The position numbers and the translations under genes are program-made. The notes beneath the pieces were generated by a model. It ran no database searches and was not told where the DNA came from. It saw nothing but the letters and a program-made list of their open reading frames with translations. Positions 33,685 through 45,852 of a stretch of 64,000 bases of DNA are shown here, piece after piece; within the stretch, counting starts at the first letter, position 1, and each line of letters begins with the position of its first letter. Source of the DNA: Notamacropus eugenii (Eukaryota > Chordata > Mammalia > Diprotodontia > Macropodidae); contig NC_092875.1 of assembly GCF_028372415.1 (NCBI RefSeq), positions 195,555,872 to 195,619,871 of the forward strand, given 5' to 3'.

Positions 33685-33830
33685 TGATGGGATCTTAGAT
33701 TTAGAGTTGGATTGGACCTAAAGTTGATTTAATATAACCTCAATTTACATATGAAGAAACTGAGGTCTAGAGAGGTTAAATGACTTTCTGGGACCATACA
33801 GGGAGTAAGAACTCAGGTTCTGTTTAAGCA
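33685..33830 (-). repeat. CORE-SINE/MIR fragment, reverse
   Basis: 'gatcttagatttagagttgg', 'tatgaagaaactgaggtcta' and 'gagaggttaaatgactttct'. Confidence 0.72.
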
Positions 33831-33849
33831 TCTGTGATTTAGAGATCAT

Positions 33850-34570
33850 TGAGTTTAAACACTAGGGGAATGCAAAGTTTGTGTAGCTCTGGTTCACAGG
33901 CTCATTCTCGAAATAAGGAGGTAGGAGACTCAAGCAGATGCTGTTCCAAAGATCACCAGCTGGTGATGTCATTTGACCTAAGATTTCTGAAACTGATTTC
34001 TGGAGAACACTGGGGGAGAGAAAGCAGAAGTCAGAGTGAGCTCCTGTTCTTGTCCCCCATCATTCCTGAAGAAGGTTGCAGGGTGGAGTAAGGCATAAGA
34101 TCTTTGTGTACTAGCCCCCTTCTCTGCCTCTGTAACCTGAGAAGATCCAGTTGCAGACATTGGGAAACATGTCAAGGAGCCACCTTTCCTTGCTCCTGTG
34201 GTTAAGAACTGATCAGTGTGTGTGTTTGGTGAGACTTTAAAGTGTGGAAAAGACCTTTTAATTTCCCCTTACTTGTCTGTTAGAAAGTAGCTAAAGGAAA
34301 ACTCACACTTCCATCAAGTTGGAGGAAGACTTTTTCCCTCAGTTTGGGAGAGGGCTGAATTCAGGAGAAGGAGATTTTGCATTGGCCACAGGAAGCATTA
34401 GTGGCCAGCTTCTTCCTATCCTAACCAATTGAACCCTCTTTCCCCACTTTGTTGTCTTGTACTTTTGTTTTCCTGTTTTATATATAAGGAAAGTGCACAC
34501 ACACACACACGCATACACACACATGCGTGTGCATATAGTCCATAGATCTAGTACAAATGACCTTTGAGTT
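33850..34570. other. No gene recognised; CA-type microsatellite at 34494-34532
   Basis: Apart from the interrupted CA/CG/TG run, the sequence is unassigned. Confidence 0.5.
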
Positions 34571-34574
34571 AAAA

Positions 34575-35125
34575 GCTGTTATTTGTCCTTCATTTTTGAA
34601 GAGGACCAATGATATCCTGGTTACATCTTGACTTCTGCATGAATTAGATTAAAGTGAGACAGAATTGCATAAAGTCCTTAGTTTTACTCTCTTTTCTGAG
34701 TCATCAAAGTCCAGTGGCAGCACAAAAGTCAAGACTGGTGATGGCCTAGGATGCAGTGGATGACCTTGGTGTCTGATGCCTGAGCAACCCCTAGGTGCTC
34801 CACAGCACCTGTTTTAGCCATCTTCATGGCTGTTGGGACAAATTTTTCTCATTTGCCCATTCCTTTGGGACAGTCTTCACATGCTTGGAGCAGACATCCC
34901 CCTAACTTGAAGTCTGTCTTTGTCCTCCAACTGGTTTAATCTGTCTGCTAAGAAAGTTTACTGAGGTGTGGCCATGGTGCACTGTGCACAAGAAGCTACA
35001 TTTTCTTGGAACCAGGTAAGAGTTGAGTGAATCAGGTGGACAACAAAGGTCAGCCTTGAAAAAGGCTCAACAAACCTTCCCACCGGAGGTGGTAGTCTTC
35101 CTTAACACCCCTTAACACTCCATAT
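34575..35125 (+). repeat. Dispersed ~550-bp family, copy B
   Basis: It aligns collinearly with copy A (4060-4612): 'tttttgaagaggaccaatga', 'aagtgagacagaattgcata', 'aaagtccagtggcagcacaa', 'ctaggtgctccacagcacct' and 'tcttcacatgcttggagcag'. It has no intact frame. Confidence 0.8.
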
Positions 35126-35353
35126 ACCCCAAATAAAAAGCTAGCTAAATCAGGAAAGGGAGATCTGTGCTACTAATGGAGTACTCACCTACTAAATATC
35201 CTGATGCAAGGGAAGCTTTCCTTAAGTTCTTTACATGCTTCCAGCTTAATAGTCCTGAGTCTAGAGTAGGAGTTCTGCTATCCAGCCTTGCTGCTACATG
35301 CCTCTCCCTCTTCTAAATGACTGGTGGGGCACCCCTTAAAAGGACACATGCTC

Positions 35354-35738
35354 TTGTACACAGTAACAGCCACAGTGCACAATGACTAATTTTGGTAGAC
35401 ACAGCCCTTCTTAGCAATGCAAGAACCTAAAACAATTCCAAAGGACTCATGATGGAAAATACTATCCACATCCAGATAAAGAACCATGGAATCTGAATGC
35501 AGAGCAAAGCAGGCTATTTTCTTTTTTATTTTGTTTTGTTTTTCTTTCTCATGATTTTTCCCATTTGTTATAATTCTTTTATGCAACATGACTAAGATGA
35601 AAGTGTGTTTAATAGGAATATAATATCAAATTGCAGGCCATCTTAGGGAGGGGTGGAGGGAGGGGGAGAGAATTTAAAACTTATGGAAGTGAATGTTGAA
35701 AACTAAAAATAGATAAATTAACTAATAAAAATGGGAAA
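35354..35738 (+). mobile_element. 5'-truncated L1 3' end
   Basis: It carries the L1 3' UTR features 'tccaaaggactcatgatgga', 'gggtggagggagggggagag' and 'gtgaatgttgaaaactaaaa', then an A-rich tail. Imperfect flanks at 35338-35353 (aaaaggacacatgctc) and 35739-35754 (aaagggacatatactc) agree at 13 of 16 positions and may be a decayed duplication. Confidence 0.78.
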
Positions 35739-35794
35739 AAAGGGACATATACTCACAAGTAAGTTTCTTACATATGGAGGACTCGTAAAGTATA

Positions 35795-35960
35795 GAAATA
35801 TTCCATTGCATCCATGGATGACAATTTGTTTAACTGTTCCTCAGTAGAGGGGCATCTTCTTTGTTTTCAATTCTTAGCAATCAAAAAAATGCTGCTATAA
35901 ATATTTTAAAGTATGTGGAAACTTTCTTCTTATCGATGGCTTCCTTGGCATATGAGTCAC
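35795..35960 (-). repeat. L1 ORF2 C-terminal fragment, reverse
   Basis: 'atattccattgcatccatgg' and 'aatgctgctataaatatttt' match the ORF2 end of the intact L1 near 46000-46110. Diverged. Confidence 0.6.
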
Positions 35961-36294
35961 TGCCCTCAAGGAGAGTTTAGATTAGTTTTATTACATACTG
36001 ATTCACCAATTATAGATTCTCCATTTTCCTCCTCCCCCACATGCACTCCCTATGTAGGCATACATTTAAACCATCACCAACATGTCGAGCCATATTACTT
36101 TAACTCCAGACTTAGTTTATATAAGCTGCTTTGGGTCATTTAGAGGACTGAAGAAAGAACATGACAATCTCTCTTTAAAAAAGTCATAAATGCTTTATAA
36201 GGTATCCAAGCTTATGGTGTTCCTAGAAAAAATTAATTATAGTTGATGGAGACATGGCCAAGAGAATAATTTTTTCATATGTCCCAAGAAGTAT

Positions 36295-36624
36295 TTCTCT
36301 CTCTCCCTCTTTTTTCTCTTTTCTTCTCTTTCTTTTTCCCCTCTCTTCTGTTCACTTCTGTTCTCCTCTCCTCTTCTACCTTCTCCTCTCCTCTTCTCTC
36401 CAACTCCTCCTGTTCTATCTTCCTTCCTTCCTTCCTTCCTTCCTTCCTTCTTTCCTTCCTTCCTTCCTTCTTTCTTTCTTTTTCCTTTCTTTCTTTCTCC
36501 TCCTCCTCCTTTTCTCTTCTTCTTCCTCTCCTCTTTCTTCTTCTTCTTCTTCTCCTTCTTCTTTTCTTCCTCCTCCTCCTCCTCCTCCTCCTCCTCCTCT
36601 TCTTCTTCTTCTTCTTCTTCTTCT

Positions 36625-36683
<59 letters not shown>

Positions 36684-36759
36684 TTCTTCTTCTTCTTCTT
36701 CTTCTTCTTCTTCTTCTTCTTCTTCTTCTTCTTCTCCTCTCCATCTCTTTCTCTCCCCA
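36295..36759. repeat. Long pyrimidine tract: (TTCC)n, (CCT)n and (CTT)n
   Basis: Positions 36418-36742 contain only C and T: about 325 bp without a purine. Inside are TTCC units (36421-36480), CCT units (36569-36600) and mainly CTT units (36600-36735). The flanks are pyrimidine-rich with a few purines. Frames through it encode only homopolymeric Leu, Ser or Phe runs (Lys, Arg or Glu on the minus strand) and are not genes. Confidence 0.99.
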
Positions 36760-36834
36760 GTGTAAAATCATATCTTGCATTCAAGGTGAGTTTTTGTATT
36801 CCCTCTTCTCAAATGCTACCTCAGAATTTTAAAT

Positions 36835-36965
36835 GATCCTTACTTTGGCCCTGTCCCCCCTTCCGTTTATTTTTATCTGTGTACATGCTTTATCCACCAC
36901 TAGCATATAAATTCCTTGAGAGAATGGGCTTAAAAAAATCTGTATAATTCCAGATCCCTTGTATG
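36835..36965 (+). repeat. L2 LINE 3' fragment
   Basis: 'tagcatataaattccttgag' and 'ttccagatcccttgtatgtc' resemble a decayed L2 end. Confidence 0.5.
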
Positions 36966-36984
36966 TCTTTTGCCTCTCAGAGAA

Positions 36985-37095
36985 TCAGTCCAGTAGTTAG
37001 ATTCAGGTAGATCCAGGATTTGTGCCAGTAAGTTCTGAGTTCAAATCCTGTCTTTGATACTTTATTAGTTATAAGAAAACTGGAAGAAGTCACCT
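36985..37095 (+). repeat. SINE head/core fragment
   Basis: 'agttctgagttcaaatcctg' and 'tttgatactttattagttat' fit a tRNA-like head running into a core. Confidence 0.55.
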
Positions 37096-37099
37096 AACA

Positions 37100-37755
37100 T
37101 ATATGTACCATAGATAAGTCTTTAAACTGTATCTAATAATTCTTTGATGGATCAAGATCACTGTTGGCTAAGGGAATAGACACATTTTTGTCTATCCTAG
37201 TAAAGTTATAGATCCTTATCTCTATATCATGGCAACCTAGTACAATGGCTTACATATAGAACATACTGAATTGATACCTTTTGAAAGTAATTCAGATGAT
37301 TTGAACTTAGTCAGAGCAAAGATCACAATCAATACCAGATTAGAAAAGAAGGTACAAATGAGAAGAAGACATTGTGGGCAATTATAACAGTTCTATCCTG
37401 AGCAAGCCAATCAAAACATTGATATCTCCCCCTGCAACCCTCCCTGCCATGGCCAAATGCCTAAGAGGAATATTTCAATTTTATAAACAATTTTCATTGA
37501 AGCATAATTTGTATAAAACAATTACCATAAAGAGGAGGCTTAAAGAGAAGAGAAGTCTTAGCCAGCAGATGCTTGACCTCCTTAACTAGAACAATGGGGG
37601 GAAGTTACAAAGAGGCCAATTTAACCTTATTGTAAGAAAGACATTCTCAAAACTAGAGTTATAACAAAGTGGTATGGGCTGAACTCAAGAGGTTAGAAGG
37701 TTTTTTTTTCTTCACTGAAAATCTTCAATAGAAGTCTAAGTAATTTCTTGTAAGA
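37100..37755. other. No gene recognised
   Basis: A 71-codon plus frame (37374-37589) lacks any recognisable motif. Confidence 0.5.
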
Positions 37756-37759
37756 TGCA

Positions 37760-37842
37760 TTGTAGAGAAGAAGGTATAGGTTGTATTTCATGGCCTTTAA
37801 GATCCCTTCCAACTCTGAAATTCTGTGATTCTATGAATGATT
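37760..37842 (+). repeat. CORE-SINE 3' tail
   Basis: 'catggcctttaagatccctt' and 'ccaactctgaaattctgtga' with 'ttctatgaatg' form the 3' end of the group. Confidence 0.65.
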
Positions 37843-38221
37843 GAAGTCAACTACTTTAACACAAAAGACACAAAAGACTAAGGAGTTTAAAGGAAGCAAT
37901 GTCACCATGTCACATGCTACAGTGCATCACAGTATAGCTGCATATAATAATACCCTTTCTTCATGGGCCAACATGTATCTTTAATCCAGTAAGTAGGCCC
38001 CAGGCCCTTTTTGGTCTCCACCCCGATTCTATGTTATGAGGATGAATTTAGACTAAAGGAGGGACTCCATTGATGGCTTTTTATGATGACTTTTTGCCTG
38101 GGGTGAGTCCAGGCCTCTCCCTTCTTGCTTCATGTCTTCAGATATAGCTTTCTCCTCGGTATGTCCAAGACCTTCACAAAGATTTGATATAAAGGAAATT
38201 TCTTGGTGAGAATGGAATCAT

Positions 38222-38562
38222 TAGTGCAAGATGCCAGGGATACAAATTCAAAAAAATGAAAAAAGAACTTTTCATGAAGTACCTTATATTCTACTGAGAG
38301 GAGACAATGTATATTCAGATAAGTAAGTGCAAAGTAATTTGAGGAGGGAAAGAGTTCTGGCTTCATCTTCGAGGTAGCACTATGACTAAGGTGCAATGGA
38401 AACTAAAGATACTAAGAGGTGAAAAGGAGAGAATGCTTTTCAGGCACAGGGGATGACCTGTCCAAAGGTACAGAGATGATAGCTTAATGCCAGAAGATCC
38501 CTAGAACCTTGCACAGGCTTGGAATATAGTGTAGATGCTTAATAAATACTATTGATTGACTG
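38222..38562. repeat. L2 pieces: reverse (38222-38310) and forward (38485-38562)
   Basis: The reverse piece shows 'gatgccagggatacaaattc' and 'accttatattctactgagag'. The forward piece shows 'tatagtgtagatgcttaata' with 'aatactattgattgactgac'. Confidence 0.55.
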
Positions 38563-39019
38563 ACTGATGGACACGGGTAAGATGAAGGTGATTCAGAATG
38601 CTTACTGCCTTTGCATTAATGAGTTCAGTACCAGAGCAGGCAGCAAAATAAAGAGATTATTAGGAAGCTTGCTCTTTGTATAACTCATCCTGTCTCTTTG
38701 AAGCATCTCTTGCCCCCAGCCTGCACTAATGTATTGATGTGGTCACTGTCCACATCTGCCATATTCCCTCTTGACTTAATTGTACCAGTAAGGCCAAGCA
38801 TTCAGAGATCAATAACTTTGACAACTGGTCCTGTGAGAAAAATATTGTGGAATACATCTTTACTGATTACTGATATATCATAAGTGGTGTTAATTTCTAT
38901 ATTGCAGTCATGGCCATTAATGAACCCTGCTTAAAGAAAAAAAAAATAACAACCCCACAGTGACCCAACATATTCCATTATTGATTCTCAGAATTGAGCT
39001 CCAGGGTATTAATATCATG

Positions 39020-39225
39020 CAGACATTGTGATACAGTGGAAAGGTCTGGAAGGCAGAAAACATGAAAGCAGGAAAATAAGATATGTCTCTTCTGTTAACT
39101 AGTTACAGGAAATGAGACCAAATAGTTAATGCCTCTGGCCCTCAATTTTCTCCCCTGAGAAATGAAAGGGTTGGACTAAATTATTTCAAAAGGCCCTTTA
39201 AATTTAAAATTTTGTGATACCAGGT
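39020..39225 (+). repeat. CORE-SINE copy
   Basis: 'attgtgatacagtggaaagg', 'ctggccctcaattttctccc' and 'aaagggttggactaaattat' with 'ttgtgatac' at the end. Confidence 0.7.
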
Positions 39226-39229
39226 CATT

Positions 39230-42200
39230 TAAATTGCTTTGACAATCCTGGGTTTTCATATGGAAGTGTAGTCACCTCATGGAAGAATAAGTGAACTCTG
39301 GCTGACCAACAGAGATACTGTCAGTGTGTCCTAAACCACTCATTTGAAGTACCTTATCTTTTGAGACTCAAGGGCGAACTCGAGTATTTGAAAGGGAAAT
39401 GATATTATCAGTTATCTAGCTTTTAAAAAATCTCTTTTTTATTGTCAAAATTAGTTTAATATTCTATAACAACCTCCATTATGCTTTAAAGTCTCTGCTG
39501 CCTTTCTGAATAAAGAAGACTAAGGAGCACAGAGACCACATTGAGCAGTTGTGTCTTGGTTTTAAGGTCAGGAAGCTTTTCTTTTAGGTTGAATGTTAAA
39601 GGATGATGAGGTCCAAAGGTTTTTTTTTTTTTTTTCCAAACTATCCCAATAGGAAAAACACATGGTTAGGGCCATATAGGGAATACCTGTTTAAAAGTTG
39701 CTAACAGAGAGGCATCTTTGGTTTGACTACAGCTCCTTAACTTAAAGTCAGAACAAATATAATCCAGAACAAGCTCTAAGTGCTTCCTCTCTGGCATTTT
39801 TCTCCCAGTGGCCAATCCATTCCATTTTAAGACAGTTTACAATACCAGCTGAATGTCATAAATACTATACCAGCAACTGCTGTAAAGGCAGGCCATGGGC
39901 TGTATGGTTAATGAAAATTCCTTGAGCACTGCTATGCTGGTATTCTTGAAATGAAATTCAGAAATTTCTGTGAGTTCAAGACAAGTTCACTTCATAAAGT
40001 CTTCATGAAAATTCTCATTCCTTTTCTCTGACCCATGCTGAATTGTTTTATAGTGGAAGGTCAACAGGGTTATGTGCTCTCTCTCGTTACAGTGGAAAGC
40101 TGCAGTCCTTTGGGGATGAGAGCCTATATACATTTGTGAACTGTCATGTGTGATATGAAAGCAATGTCTTTTAATAGACTTTGACAGAGTTAAGAGCCGT
40201 ACTATTGTCCCCTTATTTATTAAGTCGGGCTCCCAGGGGAGAACTGTGTATTACAAATGTTCTACCAATGTTTTTTTGAACATTCCTCCTCAGCATTCAG
40301 ATACTAGATGCCATTCTGGTCACTGCTGACTTCCAGGGCTGAAATGATTTTGTAGTCACAGCTTTGTTATACATTCTCTCTGATTTTTGGAGCAGGTGTA
40401 AATGAGTACACCACCTAAGTCCTACTTGGCTGCTCCTTCACTGTGGAGGTGATTCTGGCTTCTCAACAACTATGTGAGCTTTGAAAAGTCAGGCCAAGCA
40501 AGCCAGGCCTCAAATACAGTCCCAGAAATAAACTGGATGCCTATCATTTGAGAACCAGGCTAGCTAAATGCTTATTTGTAGAAGTCTGTCCAGTAAGGGA
40601 TGATGGTGGTTTTCATTATGACTGTCATATATAGTAACCTTTTAACTGAGGCAGAGAAGTATATTTCAGGGAAGGGATCGCCAGATGGATAATGCCATAA
40701 ATATTCAGAGACTAGAGTCAGTCCTTAAAAATTTCAAGTATAGAGATATGTACTACAAACAATAACTTGCATGTCCTTTGTGTCAAAACCAAAACATCAG
40801 TCAAGGTCTAGGAGTGTGGAAAGGAGAAAACAATTTAGATCATCATGGAATGACAAGTAATTTAATCAATAAATTAGACCAATAATTTAGACAATTACTT
40901 GAACTCACACAACTAAAACAAGTTATCCAGGTTGCAGCTAAGAGCAGACTACCTGAGACTTTATATCTTCCTGCTACCATTATATGGTTAAATACAGCTG
41001 AGCCCTTGATAAACAGAGGCATGGGAAATACAATATTTTATCAATAAAAACTGATGAACTCATCAGTGGCCATGCTATGGGCTTGTAGATTAGTCACAAA
41101 TGATTTAAACTTTGCTCAAAGAAAAGCCTATGAAATAGTTCCAAGTCAGTATTATCTGTACATTATAAGACCACAGCCTGCTATATGGCATTTAAACTGA
41201 ATAGGTCTGTAGCTTCCTACCAATGCTTAATGAATAAATTACTCTTTAAAAAGGATGATTGCTAATGTTGACTTAATTTTAAATGTTTCCTGTGAGATCA
41301 GGTAGTTTGTCCTGGAACAAATAATTGCAGACTTCCTTTCCTCAGTTGACATAAGTCATATGACTATAAGATATGTTACCAGGTAGCTGGGGAGACAGGT
41401 AAGTATTTACTTTGAAGATTAAAATCTAATTCTATGACATTAATTTTTGTACTAGGACAGTTACCCAAAAGGCATTCCATGAACAATGTCTGTGTCATAA
41501 TGTGTTAATAATAGTGAGCTTCAACTAATTAGTCATTATCCAAAAAGGCTTTACTCATATGCTGCATCTAGGAGATTTTTAAAAAAGGGGACTATTTAAA
41601 CAAGAAGGAATTTGCCTTGTTTGTTGCTGTTTTTGTTAATAGCTTGTGACTACTTTTTAAAAAAAGTCATCTACCGGTTTTGAGTCCATTCGAAGACCAT
41701 TTTCTTATAAAAGTTTACTAAATTTCACAAAGTCTAAAGAATCATTCAGAGACCATGTAAAAAAATGCAATTCATTGTTAGAAACTCTTTCAAAGAAATC
41801 AAACCCTCACCTTGAGAAATATGAAGAGAATTGGGACAAAGGAGAGTTGCACATATATCAATGACCTGACAAGCTCTTTGGAACTCATCATGGGCAGAAT
41901 AACTAGATGTCATAGGCAAAGGTTTGCTTAGAAGTTTTACTTTTCTCACAAGCTTGGCTGTCAGAAGACTGGGTAATAGGCATGACATAATGCTTTGTAC
42001 CCCATCTTTTCCTTTCACTGGCAGTTGGTGTCTCTATGGAAACCAAGAAGTTCCTAAGTAGCTTTGCTGCAATAGAGATTGACGTTTCTAGGTAGTTCTA
42101 AGTACCTACTGAAAATGTAATTCTCTATTATTTTTAGGCAAATACTAAAGGCCATTTCATTTTTTTATTGAGCTTTATTGAGAGTAACTGTGAAATATTA

Positions 42201-42835
42201 ATTTGTCTAAGAGTTCATGTTATGTCCAAAACATGCATATTTTTACAATGATGGAAAAATGATTTGACATTTTAGACTTTAAAAAAAGCACATTCTATAT
42301 ATGTTAGGACATACAGTGGTAGATATGATGTTGGACAGGCTGACTGACCTTAAAAGGCCAATGTCTGACTTCTCTGGAAAAATAGTTTCTTTATCAAATC
42401 AGATAATCTTATAAGAAACCAATGCTTAGATTATGGTTCACTGGAATGAAAAACACCTGAATAAAACTTTTCCTTCTTGAGTCTGGGTTGTTATAGAATG
42501 GGATGCAAGAGCATAGACTTCTAGTCAGAGACACAGACTCAAAGTCATATGGGCAGTTGAAGTCACAACTTCTGTTCATCCTTATGATAATAAAATTGTT
42601 CTGTTTTAGGAATCTAATATTCATCTCTGAAGCATCCTACCAGAAAATTCAGGCTTTGAAATTCAAATCAGCCATTAGAATTGTGGTGTCTTTTTTTAAA
42701 AGCACAAGATCCAGGTTAGAAGTTCAAATGTAAAATAATGGGGATGCAATCTCTTTACAAATGTACCAGTGGGGTTATACAGGGGTGGCCAGTGTTGGAT
42801 GAAAGTATGGTGCTAGAATGACTGTCTTCCATACC
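39230..42835. other. Largest repeat-poor stretch of the window; no gene recognised
   Basis: About 3.6 kb with no clear SINE, L2 or L1 signature and no frame above 90 codons. A T16 run lies at about 39620. Low repeat density can mark selective constraint, but that is only a hypothesis here. Confidence 0.45.
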
Positions 42836-42839
42836 TCTT

Positions 42840-43105
42840 GGTTTTCTTGAAGACACATCTCAAAATCTCATCTTCTGTAGGGGGCCTTTTCTGGATTCAC
42901 TCCTCTTCCATTACCAGTCAATTCACTCTGAGACCACCTTCCATTTCCATTATCACGGATGTGCATAGTTATTTGAAAGCTGTCTCTCCCATTAGGATTT
43001 GGGCTCCTTGAGGACAGGGACTATAGCTTTGTCTTTCTTTGTCTCCTCAAAACTTAGCATAATACCTGACACATAGAAAGTGCTTAATAAATGCTTTTTG
43101 GTTGA
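42840..43105 (+). repeat. L2 LINE 3' end
   Basis: 'ggatttgggctccttgagga', 'cagggactatagctttgtct', 'catagaaagtgcttaataaa' and then 'tgctttttggttgaatc'. One of the clearer L2 copies. Confidence 0.8.
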
Positions 43106-43149
43106 ATCATTGACTGACTGATGAGCTCCGATTATGCTGAACTTAAGAT

Positions 43150-43290
43150 TCACATAGGTCCTAAGCTGGAAACCAGACTTTCTCTCATACTATCTATAAT
43201 GTACTGGGCCCTTATCATCATTTCTAGGCTTTTGTTTCCTCATCTATAAAAATTATTGTCCCTTCCAGTTCTAGAGCTATGCTCTTAGGA
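43150..43290 (+). repeat. CORE-SINE fragment
   Basis: 'ttttgtttcctcatctataa' and 'cccttccagttctagagcta'. Confidence 0.5.
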
Positions 43291-43455
43291 ATTCTTCATG
43301 GCGTAGATATTATTGAGGCATAGAGAAGAGATATTCCTAATTTAAAAAAAAATTCAAAAGTTTCTTTCCAGATCTTTGTCAATGTGTAAATGAAGAAAAG
43401 AGTAAAAATGGGACTTATAGAGGGGCTTCCACTAAAGAAAGATAAGAGTGGCAAC

Positions 43456-43600
43456 TTCTTGAAATATATTTTTTAAATTTCTTGTTAAATATATTTATTT
43501 TTAGCATTCTCTTGAAAATAATCTGTGAGTTTCAAATTCTTTCTCTTCTTCCTCCCTCTTCCCCAACCATTAAGAAGGTAAGCAATATATCAATTAGTTT
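43456..43600 (-). repeat. L1 3' UTR fragment, reverse
   Basis: 'aatctgtgagtttcaaattc', a pyrimidine run and 'accattaagaaggtaagcaa' match an L1 3' UTR type distinct from the one that follows at once. Confidence 0.6.
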
Positions 43601-43601
43601 T

Positions 43602-45446
43602 TAATAGATTTATTTATTTTTAATTTTCAACATTCACTTTCATAAGTTTTAAATTTTCTCTGCTTTCATCTCCTCCCCTCTCACCAAGACAGCATGCAAT
43701 CCTATATAGGCTCTACATATACATTCTAACTAAATGTATTTTCACAGTAGTCATGTTGTATAGAAGCTTTAGAAAGAATGGGAGGAACTGTAAGAAAGAA
43801 AACAAAACAAAAGAAAAAAAGAGAGCAAATGATATGCTTTGATCTGCATTCAGATTCCATATTTCTTTCTCTGGATGTGGATGGCACTTTCCATCATGAG
43901 TTTTTTTTTAATTGTTTAGGTCTTTGCACTTCTGAGAAGAGTTAAGTCTATCAGAATCAGTCATTGCATAATGTAGGTGTTACTGTTCAATGTTCTCCTG
44001 GTTCTGCTCACTTCATTCAGCATCCGTTCGTATAAGTCTTTCCAGGTTTTTCTGAAGTCTGCCTGCTCATCATTTCTTATAGCACAATGGCGTTCCATTA
44101 CAGTCATATACCACAGCTTGTTCAGCCCAATTGATGGATATTCCCTCAATTGCCAGTTCTTGGCCACCACTAAAAGAGCTGCTAGAAATATTTTTGTACA
44201 TGTGAGAGCTTTTTACATTTTTATGATCTCTTTGAGATACAGCCCTAGAGGGGGTATTGCTGTGTCAAAGTGTATGCACAGTATTATAGCTCTTTGGGCA
44301 TAGTTCCAGATTGTTCTCCAGAATGGCTGGATCAGTTCACAACTCCATCAACAATGAATTAGTATTCCAACTTTCCCACATTTTCTCCAACATTTATGAT
44401 TTTACTGTTTTGTCATGTTAGTCCATCTTACAGGTATGATGTGGTACTAAAGAGTTATTTTAGTTTACATTTCCTTTAATCAATAGTGATGTAGAGCATC
44501 TTTTCATATGACTATAGACAACTTTAATTTATTCCTCTGAAAACTGCCTGTTCATATCCTTTCATGATTTATCAGCTGGGGAATAACTGATATTCTTATA
44601 AATTTGATTCATTTCTCTATATATTTTAGAAATGAGGCCTTTATCAGATTGTAAAAATTCTTTCCCAATTTTCTGCTTCCCTCCTAATTTTGGTTGCATT
44701 GGCTTTTTTTGTCCAAAAACTTTTCAATTTAATGTCATCAAAATTACATGTTTTGCATTTCATAATGTCCTCTCTTGTTTGGTCATAAATTCCTCCATTC
44801 TCCATAAATCTGATGGGTGTACTATTCTTTGCTCTCCTAATTTGCTTATAGTATCAGCCTTTATTTCTCAATTGTGTACCCACTTGGACTTGGTATATTT
44901 TGGTACATGGTGTAAGATGTTGGTCTATGCTCAGTATCTGCCATACTATTTTCCAGCTTTCCCAGCAGTTTTTTTTTTCAAATAGTGAGTTCTCATCCCA
45001 GAAACAGTAGATTATTATAGTCACTGATTACTGTGTCTTGTGTAACTAACATATTCCACTGATCTACCACTCTATTTTTTAACCAGTAGCAAGTAGTTTT
45101 GATGAATGCTGCTTTATAATACAATTTAAGACCTGGTATATCTAGGCTACCTTCCCTAGCATTTCTTTTCATTATTTCCTTTGATATTCTGGACCTTTTG
45201 TTCTTCCAGATGAATTTTTTATTATTTTTTTCTAGCTCTATAAAATAATTTTTGGTAGTTTATTTGGTATGGCACTGAATAAGTAAATTAATTTAGGTAC
45301 AATTGTTGTTTTTGTTATATTAGCTCGGCCTACCCATGAGTAACTATTTAGATCTTAGTTTATTTGTATGAAAAGTGTTTTGTAATTGTGTTCATATAGT
45401 TCCTGGGTTTATTTTGGAAGGTAAACTCCCAAATATTTTATAATGT
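43602..45446 (-). mobile_element. Older L1, 3' part; host of the intact L1
   Basis: Its minus frame at 43961-44170 (VAKNWQLREYPSIG, LNKLWYMTVMERHCAIRNDE) closely parallels the last part of the intact ORF2. The rest follows ORF2 backwards to 45446, where the younger L1 interrupts it. The same ORF2 sequence resumes at 52410. Stops and frameshifts are frequent. Confidence 0.9.
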
Positions 45447-45460
45447 CTATAGTAACTTTA
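45447..45460. repeat. Target-site duplication of the intact L1, left copy
   Basis: ctatagtaacttta, identical to 52396-52409. It abuts the T-rich complement of the L1 A tail. Confidence 0.95.
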
Positions 45461-45852
45461 TTTTTTTTTTTTAATTAATTTTTTTATTTTTTTAATGTTT
45501 AACAATCACTGCCATACAATTGCGATTTTATCCCTCCCCACCCACCCCCCACTACCTCCCTCCCTCCCCACGACTGCATACAATTCTGTATAGATTCTAC
45601 ATTTACTTTCCTATTGAGTATATTTTCACTATAGTCATGCTATGTAGTCAGACTAAGATAAATGAAAGAATCCGTATAACAAATCAGAACATGATACACA
45701 AACAGATACACATACACAAACATGATCTGCTACATTATGTGCGTGACTTCCATATTTCTCTCTCTGAGTGTGGAAGGCATTTTGCCTTGAGGTCCACCAT
45801 TGGGATTTTTTTTTTTTTTCAGAAGTTCTTGTGTTATTACACAAATCTAAGT
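45461..45852 (-). other. L1 3' UTR and A-rich tail
   Basis: In L1 sense the UTR carries a G-rich run (complement of 45532-45570) and an AATAAA-like signal near 45487. It ends in an A-rich tail interrupted by TTAATT. The G runs could fold as a G-quadruplex, a recurrent L1 3' UTR feature. Confidence 0.85.

Noticed and set aside
36254-36836. Long open frames on both strands (up to 192 codons)
   Set aside because: They arise only because the pyrimidine tract has no stop codons. The products are homopolymeric Leu, Phe, Ser, Lys or Arg runs.
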